A stretch of DNA of 64,000 nt, taken from the NCBI RefSeq assembly GCF_029168945.1, contig NC_083610.1, positions 50,547,429 through 50,611,428 on the forward strand. The letters run 5' to 3'. A program made the position numbers and the translations under genes. Of this stretch, positions 49,658-61,642 are shown piece after piece (position 1 is the stretch's first letter; every line of letters begins with the position of its first letter). The notes beneath the pieces are model-generated. The model was not told the origin of the DNA, searched no databases, and worked only from the letters and a program-made list of their open reading frames with translations. The DNA comes from Cannabis sativa (Eukaryota > Streptophyta > Magnoliopsida > Rosales > Cannabaceae).

Positions 49658-51502
49658 TGTTGGGTTTTGTGCCCTAAATAAAACCTATTACAATCTGATT
49701 AATTATCAATATAGAATTTTGAAGTGATTTATGTTAACATGTATGTTACATGTTTATGGTTTAATATATATATTTAATATATGCACAAAATCAATTAAAT
49801 CCAGAACATATATTCATTCACAATTACAGTATTGTCAATACAGTGGAATGTGATTGTGATTATATGATTCAAAAGACTAAGTCCCTGTTCATCAGTGTTT
49901 TGGATTTACACTGATATGATAATCAGCGATGAAGTATACTTACACTTGGAGTAAGTGTTATGTTCTTTCCAAGACATTGGTAAAGTATACTAGTTTCGAA
50001 TGTATGGAGTATACATTGGACTGGACCAATATTGAACTTAGATAAGATATTATAAACTTATCGTTGTATCTTTCCAAGTCAATATCAGAAGTTGATCTTA
50101 GATTAAAAGAATCTAAATCCGGATATGCTCAGGCTCAATCTCAGGAGTGCTATTCATGTTCTTTGATTTATTAGTTAAGCCTGCTTTTGGGTCAGGGTGA
50201 TACGTATATTTTGGGAACATGATAGCATAACTGAGTGGAAGTGCTGAACATAAATATGGAATCTATAGCTTCTACTGGTGCATAGAAGTCAAGTGATGAT
50301 TTCCTTCGAGCTTAGTTAAATAGAAGTAAATGGATGAGCTCTTCTTTCAGTGACTATATATATTAGATCACTAAAACATCATTTACAGGTAACTAAGTGT
50401 TTTAAGGCGCAAAATACATTGAGGGGTGTAAACGGTAAATTTGTCCCATCTCGATGTAAATCATCTATATAGAGGATCTTTTAATCACATTAAGATTATA
50501 ACAATGGTTAAATGAGATAGCATATGGATATCGTGAAACATATAATATGCTCTATATAAGTCTGAGAGTGCAATTCCAAGTGCTAAGAGTGGATTCAACA
50601 AGGAATTAATAAGGTAGGGATTTACTTGGTAAATCGGTTCAACTTATTGGAAGCTCATCAATATAGATCCATGGTCCCCATTCTAGTTGAGACTATACTG
50701 TTTGTAAGACTCTATAATTGATTTATGATTAATCAATTATAATTCTAAAAGTTAGACTATGTCTAATTTTCACTGTTTAAGGGTGAAATTGTAAATAAAA
50801 GGGTTTTTAGGTTTAATTATTAATTAAGAGACTTTGTATGTCTTATTAATAATTATTTTAAATGACAATATTATTTAATAATCTATTTTAGTTATTAAAT
50901 AATTAGTTTTGGCATTTAAATGGTTAGAATTTGAAAAATGGCCTTTTTGGAGAAATAGAAATAAAATTGAGGAAACTGTAAAATCCAAGTGAGGCCCATA
51001 TCACACCATGGCCGGCCACCTCTTTGCATGTTTCCCAATTATTATTTTCAATTTTAATTGCCATGTAATTGCTAATCAAAGCCTAGCAATAATAGGAAAG
51101 TGGTGGATCACACTAAATAAGGCAGTTAATCAATTACACAGTAAAAGAGGAAACTGCTTATTTGGAAAGTTGAGCTCTTCCCTTTTCCTATATAAAGTCG
51201 CCCCCTCTCTCTACTTTTGAAGGGTCTTTGAATGCCTTTGTATCACATGAAATCAAGAGAGAAATAGAGAGAAATTTCGAGATTCTTTGTGAGAGAGAAG
51301 TGCCCACACATAGCATACAGTACCTCCAGGGCCGGCCCTGAAAAAAAATGGGCCCAAGACGGTTTTAGCAAATTAAAAAAAAATGGGCCCTTTTGTATAT
51401 GTATTTTTTTCTATGTATGTAATTTTAAATAAAATTAAATTAATATTTAGTAATATAAATACATTCCAAACCAATAAATCATCACATAAACTTTTCAATG
51501 TA

Positions 51503-54500
51503 TTACTTAAATATTATGCGTCTTGCATTTTTAGATGTAAAAGTATTAATTAAATTTGCATAATCAAGTTTTGCAACTAAATCATTTTCAATGGATAACA
51601 TAGCTAAACCGCTTAATCTTTCTTGAGACATGGTTGAACGGAGATAAGATTTGATCAAGGTCAATTTGGAAAAACTCCGTTCTGCATGGGCAACGGTGAC
51701 TGAAATAGTTAGAAAAATCCTATAAGCAATCCAAGCATTTGGATAACTACCATCCACTTCTTTTATATAGCTCAACACATCGATAGCTCTTTTGGTTTCT
51801 TTTGGTAGACTTTGACGCAACATATATAACTCTTGGTATAGGTCATCATTGTCAAGGTCTGAAATCTCACCATGCTTCATTAAGTTTGTATGACTGATAC
51901 AAAAATTCCTCAAAGTGTCATCATCTGCAGACTTTAATTTCTCAAAATCAAACAATAGTCCAAAATTCTCCTCAAAATTCTGAAATTGTTCGAACCTAGT
52001 TGAACAATAATTATTTTTATTAGCTATTATGGTAGGAAGTGAAATATAATTTTAAATAAAACACTATAATAGTATGCATACCTGGTTTTAAATGAGGAAA
52101 TAGCTTGATCGATTATGCAAAGAAAATAGTCAATTTTAAATGACTCTGCTGCTGATTGTGTCACCCCCTCATTGACACTTTCATCAAATTGCTTTTTCCT
52201 GTAAACTTTTCGTTTTTCAATAAACACAGGTTCAACTTCCATCATACTTGCAATCTCAGTAGCTTTAGTCAAAGCATTCTCAAAACCAGTTTCTCTATAC
52301 TTTTGAAGAAATGAAAGTAGAATCTTTAACTCTTTGATAGCAACATCAATTTGCATATCTTCATTTTGTAGGATCTTGCTAGCAATATTAACAGCAAACA
52401 ACAAATCATACCAAATAACCATGCTCACCAAGAACTCAAAATTATGAATATTATATGTTGCTAAAGTCTCAGCATCACTTCTTGTTTTGGCATCTTCATT
52501 ACTCTCTGCCAAGTAATCTAAAGCTTCTTTTATTTGTGGAGCTTGGAATCTTATTGCTTTAACACTGTCAACACGACTTTCCCAACGCGTTTCCGATAAT
52601 GGCTTAACAAAGGAGACCAGTACATGATCTCGTAAATACTTTCCATCTTTTTGTAGAAGCTGAAAATAATGAGTATATTCGTTGTACCACACCAAAAAAA
52701 GATACAAATTGGGACAACAATGAGCCATATCAGAAAGTAAAAGATTTAGAGAATGACAGGCACAAGGAGTGTAAAATGCTCTAGGATTCATTTCAAGTAG
52801 CCTAGTTTGTACACCTTTATTCTTTCCTCTCATATTAGATCCATTGTCATATCCTTGTCCTCTTATATTATCAACATCAAGTCCAAGAATATTCAACGCA
52901 TCTAAAAGTTCATTAAGCAAACCAAGCCCTGATGTGTCATGAACTTTTATGAATCCTAGAAAATACTCATCAACAAATATTGGACTTTCTGAAACATTCA
53001 CACATCTTAAAACAAGAGACATCTGTTCATCATTACTTGCATCTGGAGTACAATCTAGTATGACTGAAAAATATTTTGCTTCTTTAATTCTACTAATTTT
53101 CGAGCTTTTCACCTCAGTTGCAAGAAGTTGTATCATTTCATTTTGAATCTTGTGACTCAAATAATGATAATGAGTCTCACCTCTTAAAATACGACGAACA
53201 TGTTCTTGCATAGTTGAATCAAATTCAGCAAGTAATTCTATAATTTGTAAGAAATTCCCATTGTTTTTCTCATATAGTTTTTCACGATCTCCTCGAAATG
53301 CCAAATTATTTTGCCCAAATCTTTTTACAATAGCCAGAATTCTCTCTAACACTTGTTTCCAATGTTTTTTCTCTTGATTAATTTGTTCTTCTAAACTTGC
53401 ATCAATTGTTAACTTCATTTTCAGTCGTTTTTCTAATTCCACCCAACTAGCAATTGACTCAATATGTTGTGTACTTCGTTCATGACTTTTTAATCGATCA
53501 GAAATATTATGCCAGTCATTAAAACCTCCCTCAGCTAAAAAACCCACAAGATGCTTCTTTGTTGCAAACAATTTACAACAAAAACAAAATACTTTATCTA
53601 AAGAAACTGAATAAATCAACCACTTCCTATCTTGTTTCTCTCCATTTGGTAATTCTCTAATATAATGCCACGAAGAAAAATTCCTACCAAAAGCATCCCT
53701 AGTAAACTCATCCTTAATGACTCTTTTTGGACCTCTTTCAACTATAAAATTTGTCATATTAATATGACCAATCCTATCCCAATTTCCTGGATCATCAATA
53801 TCAAAAGGAAAGTTGAATACACCACTTGAAGTTTTCTCATTCTCATTCACTGTTTGATTCAGTTCTTCATTTTCATTCACATCACTTGAACTTTTCTCAT
53901 TCTCATTAACAGTTTGATTCAATTCTTCATTTTCATTCACAGTACTTGAAGTTTTCTCATTCTCATTACTTTCAATATCAAATTGATTCTCAATGTCATT
54001 CACGACAAAATTGTCTACATTATTTGTATTAAAATACTTATTAAGAGAACCAACCTGACTTTTTTGCAAGACTTCTTTCCTTAATTTCTCCTTTCTTTTT
54101 TGAGCTCCTGATTTGTATTTGTAATTTCTAATAGGACCCTATAAAAATTGCAAACAAAATTAATGATATGAGTACAATAATATGATATAGACAAGACAAT
54201 GTTTATCTTATTATTACAAAATATATGATATAGCAAAATATATGGTTTATCAAAATTATAAAAAAAAAAATACAAGACATAAGTCACATAACTTTAGAAA
54301 TAAAAGGGAACCACTAAGAAGGAGTTTTTTTTTCTTTTGCAAATAAAATAAAATATGTATATCAATATATGAGCAATGCAATGAAAATCAAATGGTGATT
54401 ATTTTTTATGTGAATTGATTTGTGACTATGAGCTAATCAATAGTGAAAAAAAAAATGTTATGTATAAATGAATATAAACATATAACAAACAAATAATATA

Positions 54501-54834
54501 TTATTATATATGATTAATTAGACATTCTAACTATTTTTTTTTCTTTTCCAATGGTCTATTTCAAGCACTTTATCAACTCTCAACATAAGGGGCAATTCAA
54601 CATTTAATAGAATAATCAAGTCAAAATAAGTTAGGAAAATAAAATTCAATATTCATTTTAGTTTATCTCTATTATCTATACAACATCAACAACAACAATA
54701 ACAACATATAAATACTAAACTAAAATTTCAAAGCAAACAAAATAATAATTAAAAAGGAAAGGAATTAAATAAATATAGCAATTGATCATAAAAATTAATA
54801 AAATATTAACTTTAAAAAATGAAAAACTTACCAT
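51503..54834 (-). CDS. hAT transposase (TTF-type zinc finger, DUF4371, hAT dimerisation domain), predicted three exons
   Basis: Predicted exons on the minus strand: 54834-54832 (the ATG alone, followed by GTAAGT), 54138-52082, and 51995-51503. Introns are 54831-54139 and 52081-51996, all GT-AG. The phases join into one frame of 850 codons without a stop. The product starts with a basic region (SGAQKRKEKLRKE), then a 20-residue repeat rich in N-E-N-E (2.5 copies, 60-bp period at 53823-53990), a TTF-type zinc finger (FCFCCKLF, ~183), the RNase H-like core with ILDCTPDASNDEQM (~361) and GQGYDNGSNM (~430), and the C-terminal hAT dimerisation motif VTVAHAERSFSKLTLIKS (~788). It would bind the element ends and catalyse cut-and-paste transposition in the nucleus. 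The one-codon first exon is inference; if wrong, translation starts downstream. Confidence 0.85.
53823..53990 (-). repeat. 60-bp tandem repeat inside the transposase gene
   Basis: Near-identical units start at 53823, 53883 and 53943, an exact 60-bp period (2.5 copies) that keeps the reading frame and gives a 20-residue acidic repeat. Confidence 0.92.
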
Positions 54835-55036
54835 TATAATACAAAGAGATAGAAATTGAAAAGAGATGAGTGATGATGAGGATTGAGGATTTAGGATGAG
54901 GAGGATAGTTGGTAAATTGTAAATTGTAAAGGTGATTTTTTTTTTTTTTAGAGAGATTAGAAATTTAGAAGAGAAAGAATGTTAGAGAAAAAAAAATTGT
55001 GGGGAAAGAATGGAAGATTAAGAATTTGAGATTGAG

Positions 55037-55155
<119 letters not shown>

Positions 55156-55632
55156 GTCATGAGAGTGACTTTTCGCCTTTTTTTTTTTTTTTTTTTCTAC
55201 ACGTGAAGATTATAGGATTGGTTGGTGGGTGGTGGTGTTTGGGCTGGAATGGACTGGGCCGAAAAAGTGTTGTTGGGCCTTTTTTTTTTTTTAAAGGCAT
55301 TATATGGCTGGTTTTGGGCCCTAGGTTGGAGTGGGCCCTAGGCACGGGCCTAGTCCGCCTAGGCCCAGGGCCGGCCCTGAGTACCTCAATCATAGTTTGG
55401 AAGACTGTGAAGGATCACATCCAACTGAAGGACATTCGGGCTCAGATCTTGATTATACTCTGCTATAGACAGGAATCAAGGGTTAGAGATCTGAGTGGAA
55501 GGAGACACTTAATTCCGCTGCCATCACTGTAAGTTATTCTTAACTTTTATGTGTTTTGTTTATCGTTTTAGGTTGTTAAATCAACATACTTGTGAGTAGA
55601 TCTAAGATCCTGGTAAAATTAATTCCAACAAC

Positions 55633-55645
55633 TGGTATCAGAGCC
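55633..55645 (+). other. A2 primer-binding site (initiator tRNA-Met)
   Basis: TGGTATCAGAGCC, two bases after the LTR end. Intact, unlike A1. Confidence 0.93.
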
Positions 55646-55886
55646 ATGGTAATTGATTTGCTTGCAAGAAATTTAGACTTAAAACGATTTGTTTGTGATT
55701 TTGATGGTTTCATGGTGTGTTATATTGATGTTTGTGAATTCTGGGAAAAATAATTCATTATCTGTATCTGAAATTATTTTTATTGGATAGTTTGGAAAAT
55801 TCTAAGCAATTTACTTTTTTACAGAACTCGATTTCGATTTAATTTGAATTAGTTATGAATTTTTTAAAATCGGGAAAAATCGGGGT

Positions 55887-56000
55887 GGTGATCACCCTAC
55901 CCACGCGCGCGGAAGGGCTGCTTGCAGCCTCCCAGCGCCGAGGAAACTCGGCAGATCACCTTCTCTACGCGCGCGGGTGGTATGCAACGCATACCACCCG
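55887..56000 (+). other. A2 leader hairpin island
   Basis: Four perfect inverted repeats in 114 bases: GGTGATCACC (55887-55896); GGCTGC-TT-GCAGCC (55916-55929); GCCGAG-GAAA-CTCGGC (55937-55952, GNRA loop); CGGGTGGTATGC-AAC-GCATACCACCCG (55974-56000, 12-bp stem). Two copies of ACGCGCGCGG (55903, 55966) frame the middle pair. The surroundings are about 75% A/T. It is located ~260 bases after the primer site, where retroelement RNAs usually carry packaging or dimerisation signals; that role is inference. Confidence 0.85.
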
Positions 56001-58660
56001 TACAGTGTGCAATTTTTCTTCGTTTTCTTCGATTTTTCATGCTATTTCATTGAATTAACTTCCGTTTTTTTGTGTAGTTTCGTATTTTGATTTTTATTTT
56101 TCAATTTTCAAATCTAATTATCAGCAATAAATTAATTTTATTTTAAAATTAATTTTAGATATTAGTGTAATTTGAATTTGAAAATAGGTTAAAATCAAGT
56201 ATTGCTCACCTCTTTTCTTATTTCTTTTAAATTTTGATTATTTTATCTTATTTTTAAATATAAGGTTAGAAATTAAATTTTTTTGTAAAAATATTTTTTT
56301 TGGGTATTTTGACCTTATTTAGAATAAGATTACTATAATCATGGTATTTTAAAAGGAGAAATAAGATATTTTTGTTAACTTTTAAATTTTGTTATTCTTA
56401 CTTAAATTAAATTGTAAAATCAGAAAAGGGTATGTATTTACCATTTTCTATTTTATTTGAATATTTAATTTATTAAATAACATGAAATTTAAAAGGAAAG
56501 TTAACAAATTTATTTTGAAATGATATTTAGGTTACTTAAAACTTAATTTTTCAAAATTGTAGGTTTAATTTTAAATATTATTTTTAAAAAACCGAAATTT
56601 TTTTTTTAATTATATTTCGAAATAAAGTTTAATATTTTAAAATTAAGTAAATCTTACTTCCAACTATCCAAATCTAACATGTTGCAGGAGTATGTGTTTT
56701 AGATTGTTTGTAAGTTTTCTAAAACCTATTATCGCTTGATCTAAACTGCCATGGTTAACTTGTTGACAGATCCAATGATCTGATTTTAACCAATGGTTCA
56801 ATTGTCAATAGGTCAAGTAAATAATTTGTAACATGTAAATTTTTACATTCTTCTTTCATCTGTGTATGACCTAGTAACATGATAGGGTCCATCCAAATCT
56901 GTGTGCCTGTGTGAGCCTATATGTTTAATTTCTGTTATAGACACATATAGGTTGTGATTGCTAAATAAAATGTCATAATTCGATAGATTTTATTTAGGCT
57001 CATTTAGTTAATGGGCCTATTCAATTAATAATAATTGTTCATTTTAAGGTTAAATTCCTCTCTTTTGGGCCTTGTGTGAGCGTTGGGAGCCTTAGAAGTG
57101 GGTACGACATACTGAACCCAGCCCCCCTCACATGAACAACCCCAACTGTGAAGGCCCATTTGCCTGATTTGGATAACTGTGCTAGGTTAATTAAATTAGT
57201 TTGACCTAATAAAATTGAATAGCAACATAATTAATTTCTTTCTTCGAAATTAATTTAAGAAAAACATAGTTTCAAGAATATTATTTCTAGATAAACTATT
57301 TGTATTTTTCTTGTATTTAATTAAATAAAGAATTTTAACTAACTAGATTCTTTCTGAAACTTACATTTATTATTTCATTAAATATTCCTATTTAAGTTAT
57401 AAATTAGTTATTACTAATTTTCCTTATTAACTTGAATATGAATATCTTTTGAATTTAATATTAAGTTGAGGAATACTAGGAATTGGTTATTGAAGATTCT
57501 CAAAAGATATTTTTTTTAAGTTGGTTTTAAACTTAAAATGGAATATCTTTAAATTAGGTAGTTACCACCTAATTTTGATATTTAATTAAATTTTATTTGG
57601 AAAATTTTAAGTTGCAAATTATAGATTCATTCTATAATAACTTAAATCAGATATTTTCCAAATCTTGAAAAGATACTTAGTTAAATAGAGATATTTTCTA
57701 GATAGTTATTTCTATACTAATTATTATTTCTAATATAGGAAAATATCATTGATTGTAAAATTAATTGTTTAACAATTAATTTTGGTACAATTCAAATTAA
57801 GAATATTTTTCCTAGTATTAAACTGGAAATTAATAATTAAGCCTTCTCTACACTTAATTATTTATTTCCTGAATTTAATACATTTAATTAAATTGAAAAT
57901 TAAATATATAAGTTGATTTTCATAATGATACTTAAATATTGTTATTTTCATGATATTTAATTAAATAGAAAATTATTTTAAGTTTGGTATTTCCATAACA
58001 ACTTAAATTTGAATAATTTTCAAAATATATTTTATTTATTTTATTAATCATTTTTCGAAATTGCATTTGATTATGCAAGATGATTTGAATTTATTTTGAA
58101 AGATAGATTAAAGTTGTAAATTAATTATTTTAATTAATTTTGAATCAACTTAAATCAATGATTTTTTCATTTAATGATTAATTTAAAATAAAGGAACTAA
58201 AATATATTATTAGAAATTGAATTGATTGGTCAAGAAAATCTAGACAGATAGTATTCCTGCTTGAAGTATTTTTTCTAGTAAAGTTTGATTTATTTTAATG
58301 TTTTTCGAAAATTGTATGTTGTTATACTTTAATTTTTCGAAATACAATTTATATATATATTTGTAGAAAATTTTAATTTGAGTTGCAAATTAATTTAAAT
58401 TAATACAACTTAAATTAAGTAATTTTCTTAATATTTATTGGAAAATTAGTACTAAGATAGAAATAATTCATTTTATTTTCTTAACTATCTGAGTTTAATT
58501 TTATAAATATTAAATTAAATTTTATTTAGAGTTTTATTCTAAATTTAAAATTTAATAAATATATATTTAAAATAAATAAATAATAGAAGAAAATACATTT
58601 TAAATAATGAGCTTTATTATTATTAAGATATTCGATTTCCATTGTTGGTTTTACATAGCT
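56001..58660 (+). other. AT-rich leader of A2
   Basis: No gene visible. It is alignable with the A1 leader. A GC-richer conserved block lies at 57060-57170. Confidence 0.65.
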
Positions 58661-58669
58661 ATTGTTTTA

Positions 58670-58985
58670 GTGAGTAATCCTCCCTAATGGAGAAACGTTC
58701 ATTAGCAAGTTAGCACCGTTTAATCTCGAAAGATAAGTATATTTGTAAGTTTTTTTATATTAGTATTGATCACCCTAATGGTGGCGACTGTATAAGACTT
58801 ACAAACGTATTAAACAATGGTGGAAGCTCATGAAATAGGAATGACCTTGACTCTCGCCTAAACGGGACAACGTCAGATTCTCTTTTCGATCGAATAAAAG
58901 GTTGCTAGAATGTTTGTCATTTTAGATGAGCTGACAACTCTATTCAATGGATGATAGCTTTGACTCTCGCCTAAACGGGACACTG
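58670..58985 (+). other. Conserved leader block upstream of A2 gag, with paired direct repeats
   Basis: TTGACTCTCGCCTAAACGGG at 58847 and again at 58960, plus CCCTAATGG words at about 58680 and 58773. Ends ~160 bases before the gag ATG. Counterpart of 2990-3310 in A1. Confidence 0.78.
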
Positions 58986-59143
58986 ATATCAGTTTGTTGA
59001 AAACCTTGGAAATTATTTAGGATTGTATTTTTAGTATTTTCTCTAGTCATTCCTACTTGCTATGTGCTAATAATTTCTGAATAAGATTTTGTGTTAAACC
59101 ATAATTGATATCTATTTATTATCTTGTAGTATCCTGAATTGCA

Positions 59144-60009
59144 ATGTCGAATCCCATGTTATCACTGTTGACTGAAAATAAGCTAAATGGAGCTAACTTC
59201 CCAAAATGGAGAGAGAACATTAATATTGCTCTCATAGGTGAAAGTGCCCTATTTGTGTTGACTGAGCCGTCTCCTGAGCAGCCAGGTGACAATGCAACCA
59301 AAGCTGTTAAAGAGAAGTTCGAGCGATGGCACAATGCTAACAATAAAGCTCGTTACTTCATGCTTTCCAGCATGGTTGACACCTTGAAAATAAGGTTTGC
59401 TAACACTGTCACGACTGCAGAAATCATGACGCAGTTAACTGAGCTATTCGGTATGGCATCTATCCAGTCTCGCTTTGACGCGACTAAGAAATTTATCAAC
59501 GCACGGATGGAACCCATCAGAATGTGCGTGATCACCTTCTCCAGATGGCAAGTTATTTCCAGGAAGCCCAGAATCATGGTGCTGAAATGGATCAGACTAC
59601 TCAAGTGAGTCTCATCTTGAATAGTCTGACTCCAGACTTTCTGCCCTATACATCAAATTATGTCATGAATAAGAAGGAACAAGACTTTCATACTTTAGTC
59701 AATGACCTTCAGACATATGAAAATTTGATTGGAGGTCCCAAGAAAAGAGGGAATAAACCTCAGAATTCTGGAAATGGTAATAAGACGAGTAATCCTGAGG
59801 CACACATTGCTTCTACTTCCAAATCCAATAATAAGAAGAAGTGAAAAAATGTCAAGAAGCGAGCTCAAGCTGCGAAAGCAGCTAAGAACAAAAAGGTTGG
59901 AGCTTCTGGTGATACACCAAAAGGAAAATGTTTCTACTGCAATGAGAAAGGCCATTGGAAATCCCAATGTCCTAAGCTTCTTGCAAAGAAACAAGGTATT
60001 TCTTTATAA
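59144..60009 (+). pseudogene. gag: A2 gag (copia type, CCHC zinc knuckle), broken
   Basis: ATG at 59144 gives MSNPMLSLLTENKLNGANFP and a long helical capsid region (FERWHNANNKARYFMLSSMV). A one-base loss near 59514 shifts the frame; capsid continues as MASYFQEAQNHGAEMDQTTQ and LVNDLQTYENLIGGPKKRG. A TGA at 59842-59844 stands where A1 has a Trp codon, and the zinc knuckle CFYCNEKGHWKSQC (~59930-59970) follows. The lesions differ from those in A1, so the two copies decayed independently from a functional gag. No protease or pol follows. Confidence 0.9.
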
Positions 60010-60848
60010 ACTGATGTGTTTTAGTGAATTATTATCCATTTGGATTATTAATTCTGGACTACTAACCTTGTTTATTATTCTTCTTATAGCTCAAGCTTCT
60101 TAAACTCGGATGCTGTCTTAGCGAGTTGGATCTGGAAGCTGGATTGTGGATGGAGGTCGTCTATGATAAAGAAGAAGCTCATTTAATTTTTTTTTTGAAT
60201 TAATTGTTTATATTTTCAAACAATTTAGATTTCAAGTTTGGGATTTTATTCCCTGCTCGTTTCTCATAATATTGCAAACAATTTTTTTTGGTTTATAATA
60301 AAATTTATTTTTTAATTGCAATCTATGAGTTGAGCTTCAGTACTTTATCTTATAAATCAATTACGAAATATTATATTATGTTTGTATGTGTATGTGTTTT
60401 TATTATTGATACAAATTCTATAGTTATTAAAACTCCTTACAGAGTTATTACTACATAAACATTAGAAGTTATTTCTATGTTTATGAATAATTGTTAATTC
60501 TACAACAATTATTGAGAATTTGTTTAATAAAAAGATCTTTTGATCTGATAGGGGTGGAGAAAAGTTAAGAATAATATGCAGTTCAACGATCTTTTATATC
60601 TAATGAACTCAGGATTATATTCAACTCCACATATTCTCTATCACACTTAGGGAATCATGATCTTTACAACCTTTAGGGGTGGATCATAATCTCTATATAC
60701 TTAGGGGTGGACTTTATTCCACAGTACTCTTTGTGACACATAATTTTAAATATGGAAATAATATAATAAATTAGCTATTATCAGAATAAATCCTTGATCT
60801 TGATTATATGTTCCAGTTTAGATTTACTGTTGTAATAGTTAATGATAC
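60010..60848 (+). other. A2 3' non-coding region, cut by element E
   Basis: Collinear with A1 1950-1090 (reverse). Holds TAGGGGTGGA-type motifs at about 60549, 60674 and 60701. The five bases before E are GATAC. Confidence 0.75.
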
Positions 60849-61583
60849 TGTTGCCCCTGATTTTGCCCAATATACGTGGACCAACCAGACAGGGCCACGT
60901 GGATCAAAACATCTTAACACTCGAATTATTTGCTAAGTCTTTATGAAATAAAGAAGCATCCCGGAGAAGGCATACGGAGCCCCCTATGCTCCCGGAAGCC
61001 TAAATAACATTAAAGCATCTCCGCGAGGTGTCAGGCTTCCCCTGAGCAGTCAGTTCGCATTTAATGCCGCATGGGAGGAAACGTGTTGGGACTGCTACAC
61101 GCAATAAAGTCTGACGGCACAACCCCCCAATCTGCACCTGCGAAGTAATGATCATTTTAGTCTATTGACGGCTACACTGTGAAGAGTCACGTCAGTCAAA
61201 AGACAATAAGGACATTCCACATAAAAGCCCTACAGCACTTAGGGATTTGACCATGCATTACTCATGGTATATTCATTGGGAATACCCATCTTTATGGATA
61301 TTTACAGAGACACATGTATAATAATCCTGGGGATCACCCCACCAAAAATACTATAAATACCCCCTCAAAGCTCATTAAATTGGGTGGAGAATTTTGGGTT
61401 GCATAAGTGCAAGAAGAGTAAATACTCACCAAGAACATTCTCTGTATTTAATACATTCATAAATACACAGACTCGTGGACTAAGGCTCATTAACGCCCCA
61501 ACCACGTAAAAATCCTTCTCTTAATTTCTTACAGTCCTCTAATCTTATATTATTTTATCGGTTGCCGAAAACCTCGGTCAACA
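60849..61583 (+). repeat. Element E 5' LTR (735 bp)
   Basis: Ends TGTTG...CAACA form the usual short inverted repeat. A clear TATA box TATAAATA is at 61352-61359. No second copy is in the window, so the right end rests on the CAACA end, the primer site after it, and the matching end in remnant G. Confidence 0.82.
61352..61359 (+). promoter_or_regulatory. TATA box of element E LTR
   Basis: TATAAATA followed by CCCC, ~230 bases before the LTR end. Transcription would be expected to start about 30 bases downstream. Confidence 0.7.
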
Positions 61584-61586
61584 TTT

Positions 61587-61605
61587 TGGTGCTTTCATTG
61601 AGAGC
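61587..61605 (+). other. Candidate primer-binding site of element E
   Basis: TGGTGCTTTCATTGAGAGC starts four bases after the LTR end. Remnant G has the same site with two differences. tRNA not assigned. Confidence 0.6.
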
Positions 61606-61642
61606 TGAAGAAAGCTTCTGCAAATACACTTACATTACAAAA

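Noticed and set aside
51327..51340. GGCCGGCC at the hAT ends as a cloning-site artefact
   Set aside because: The site occurs at both ends of an element with a perfect 8-bp target duplication and a transposase gene inside, so it is natural. Single GGCCGGCC sites in the A/B LTRs are also natural.
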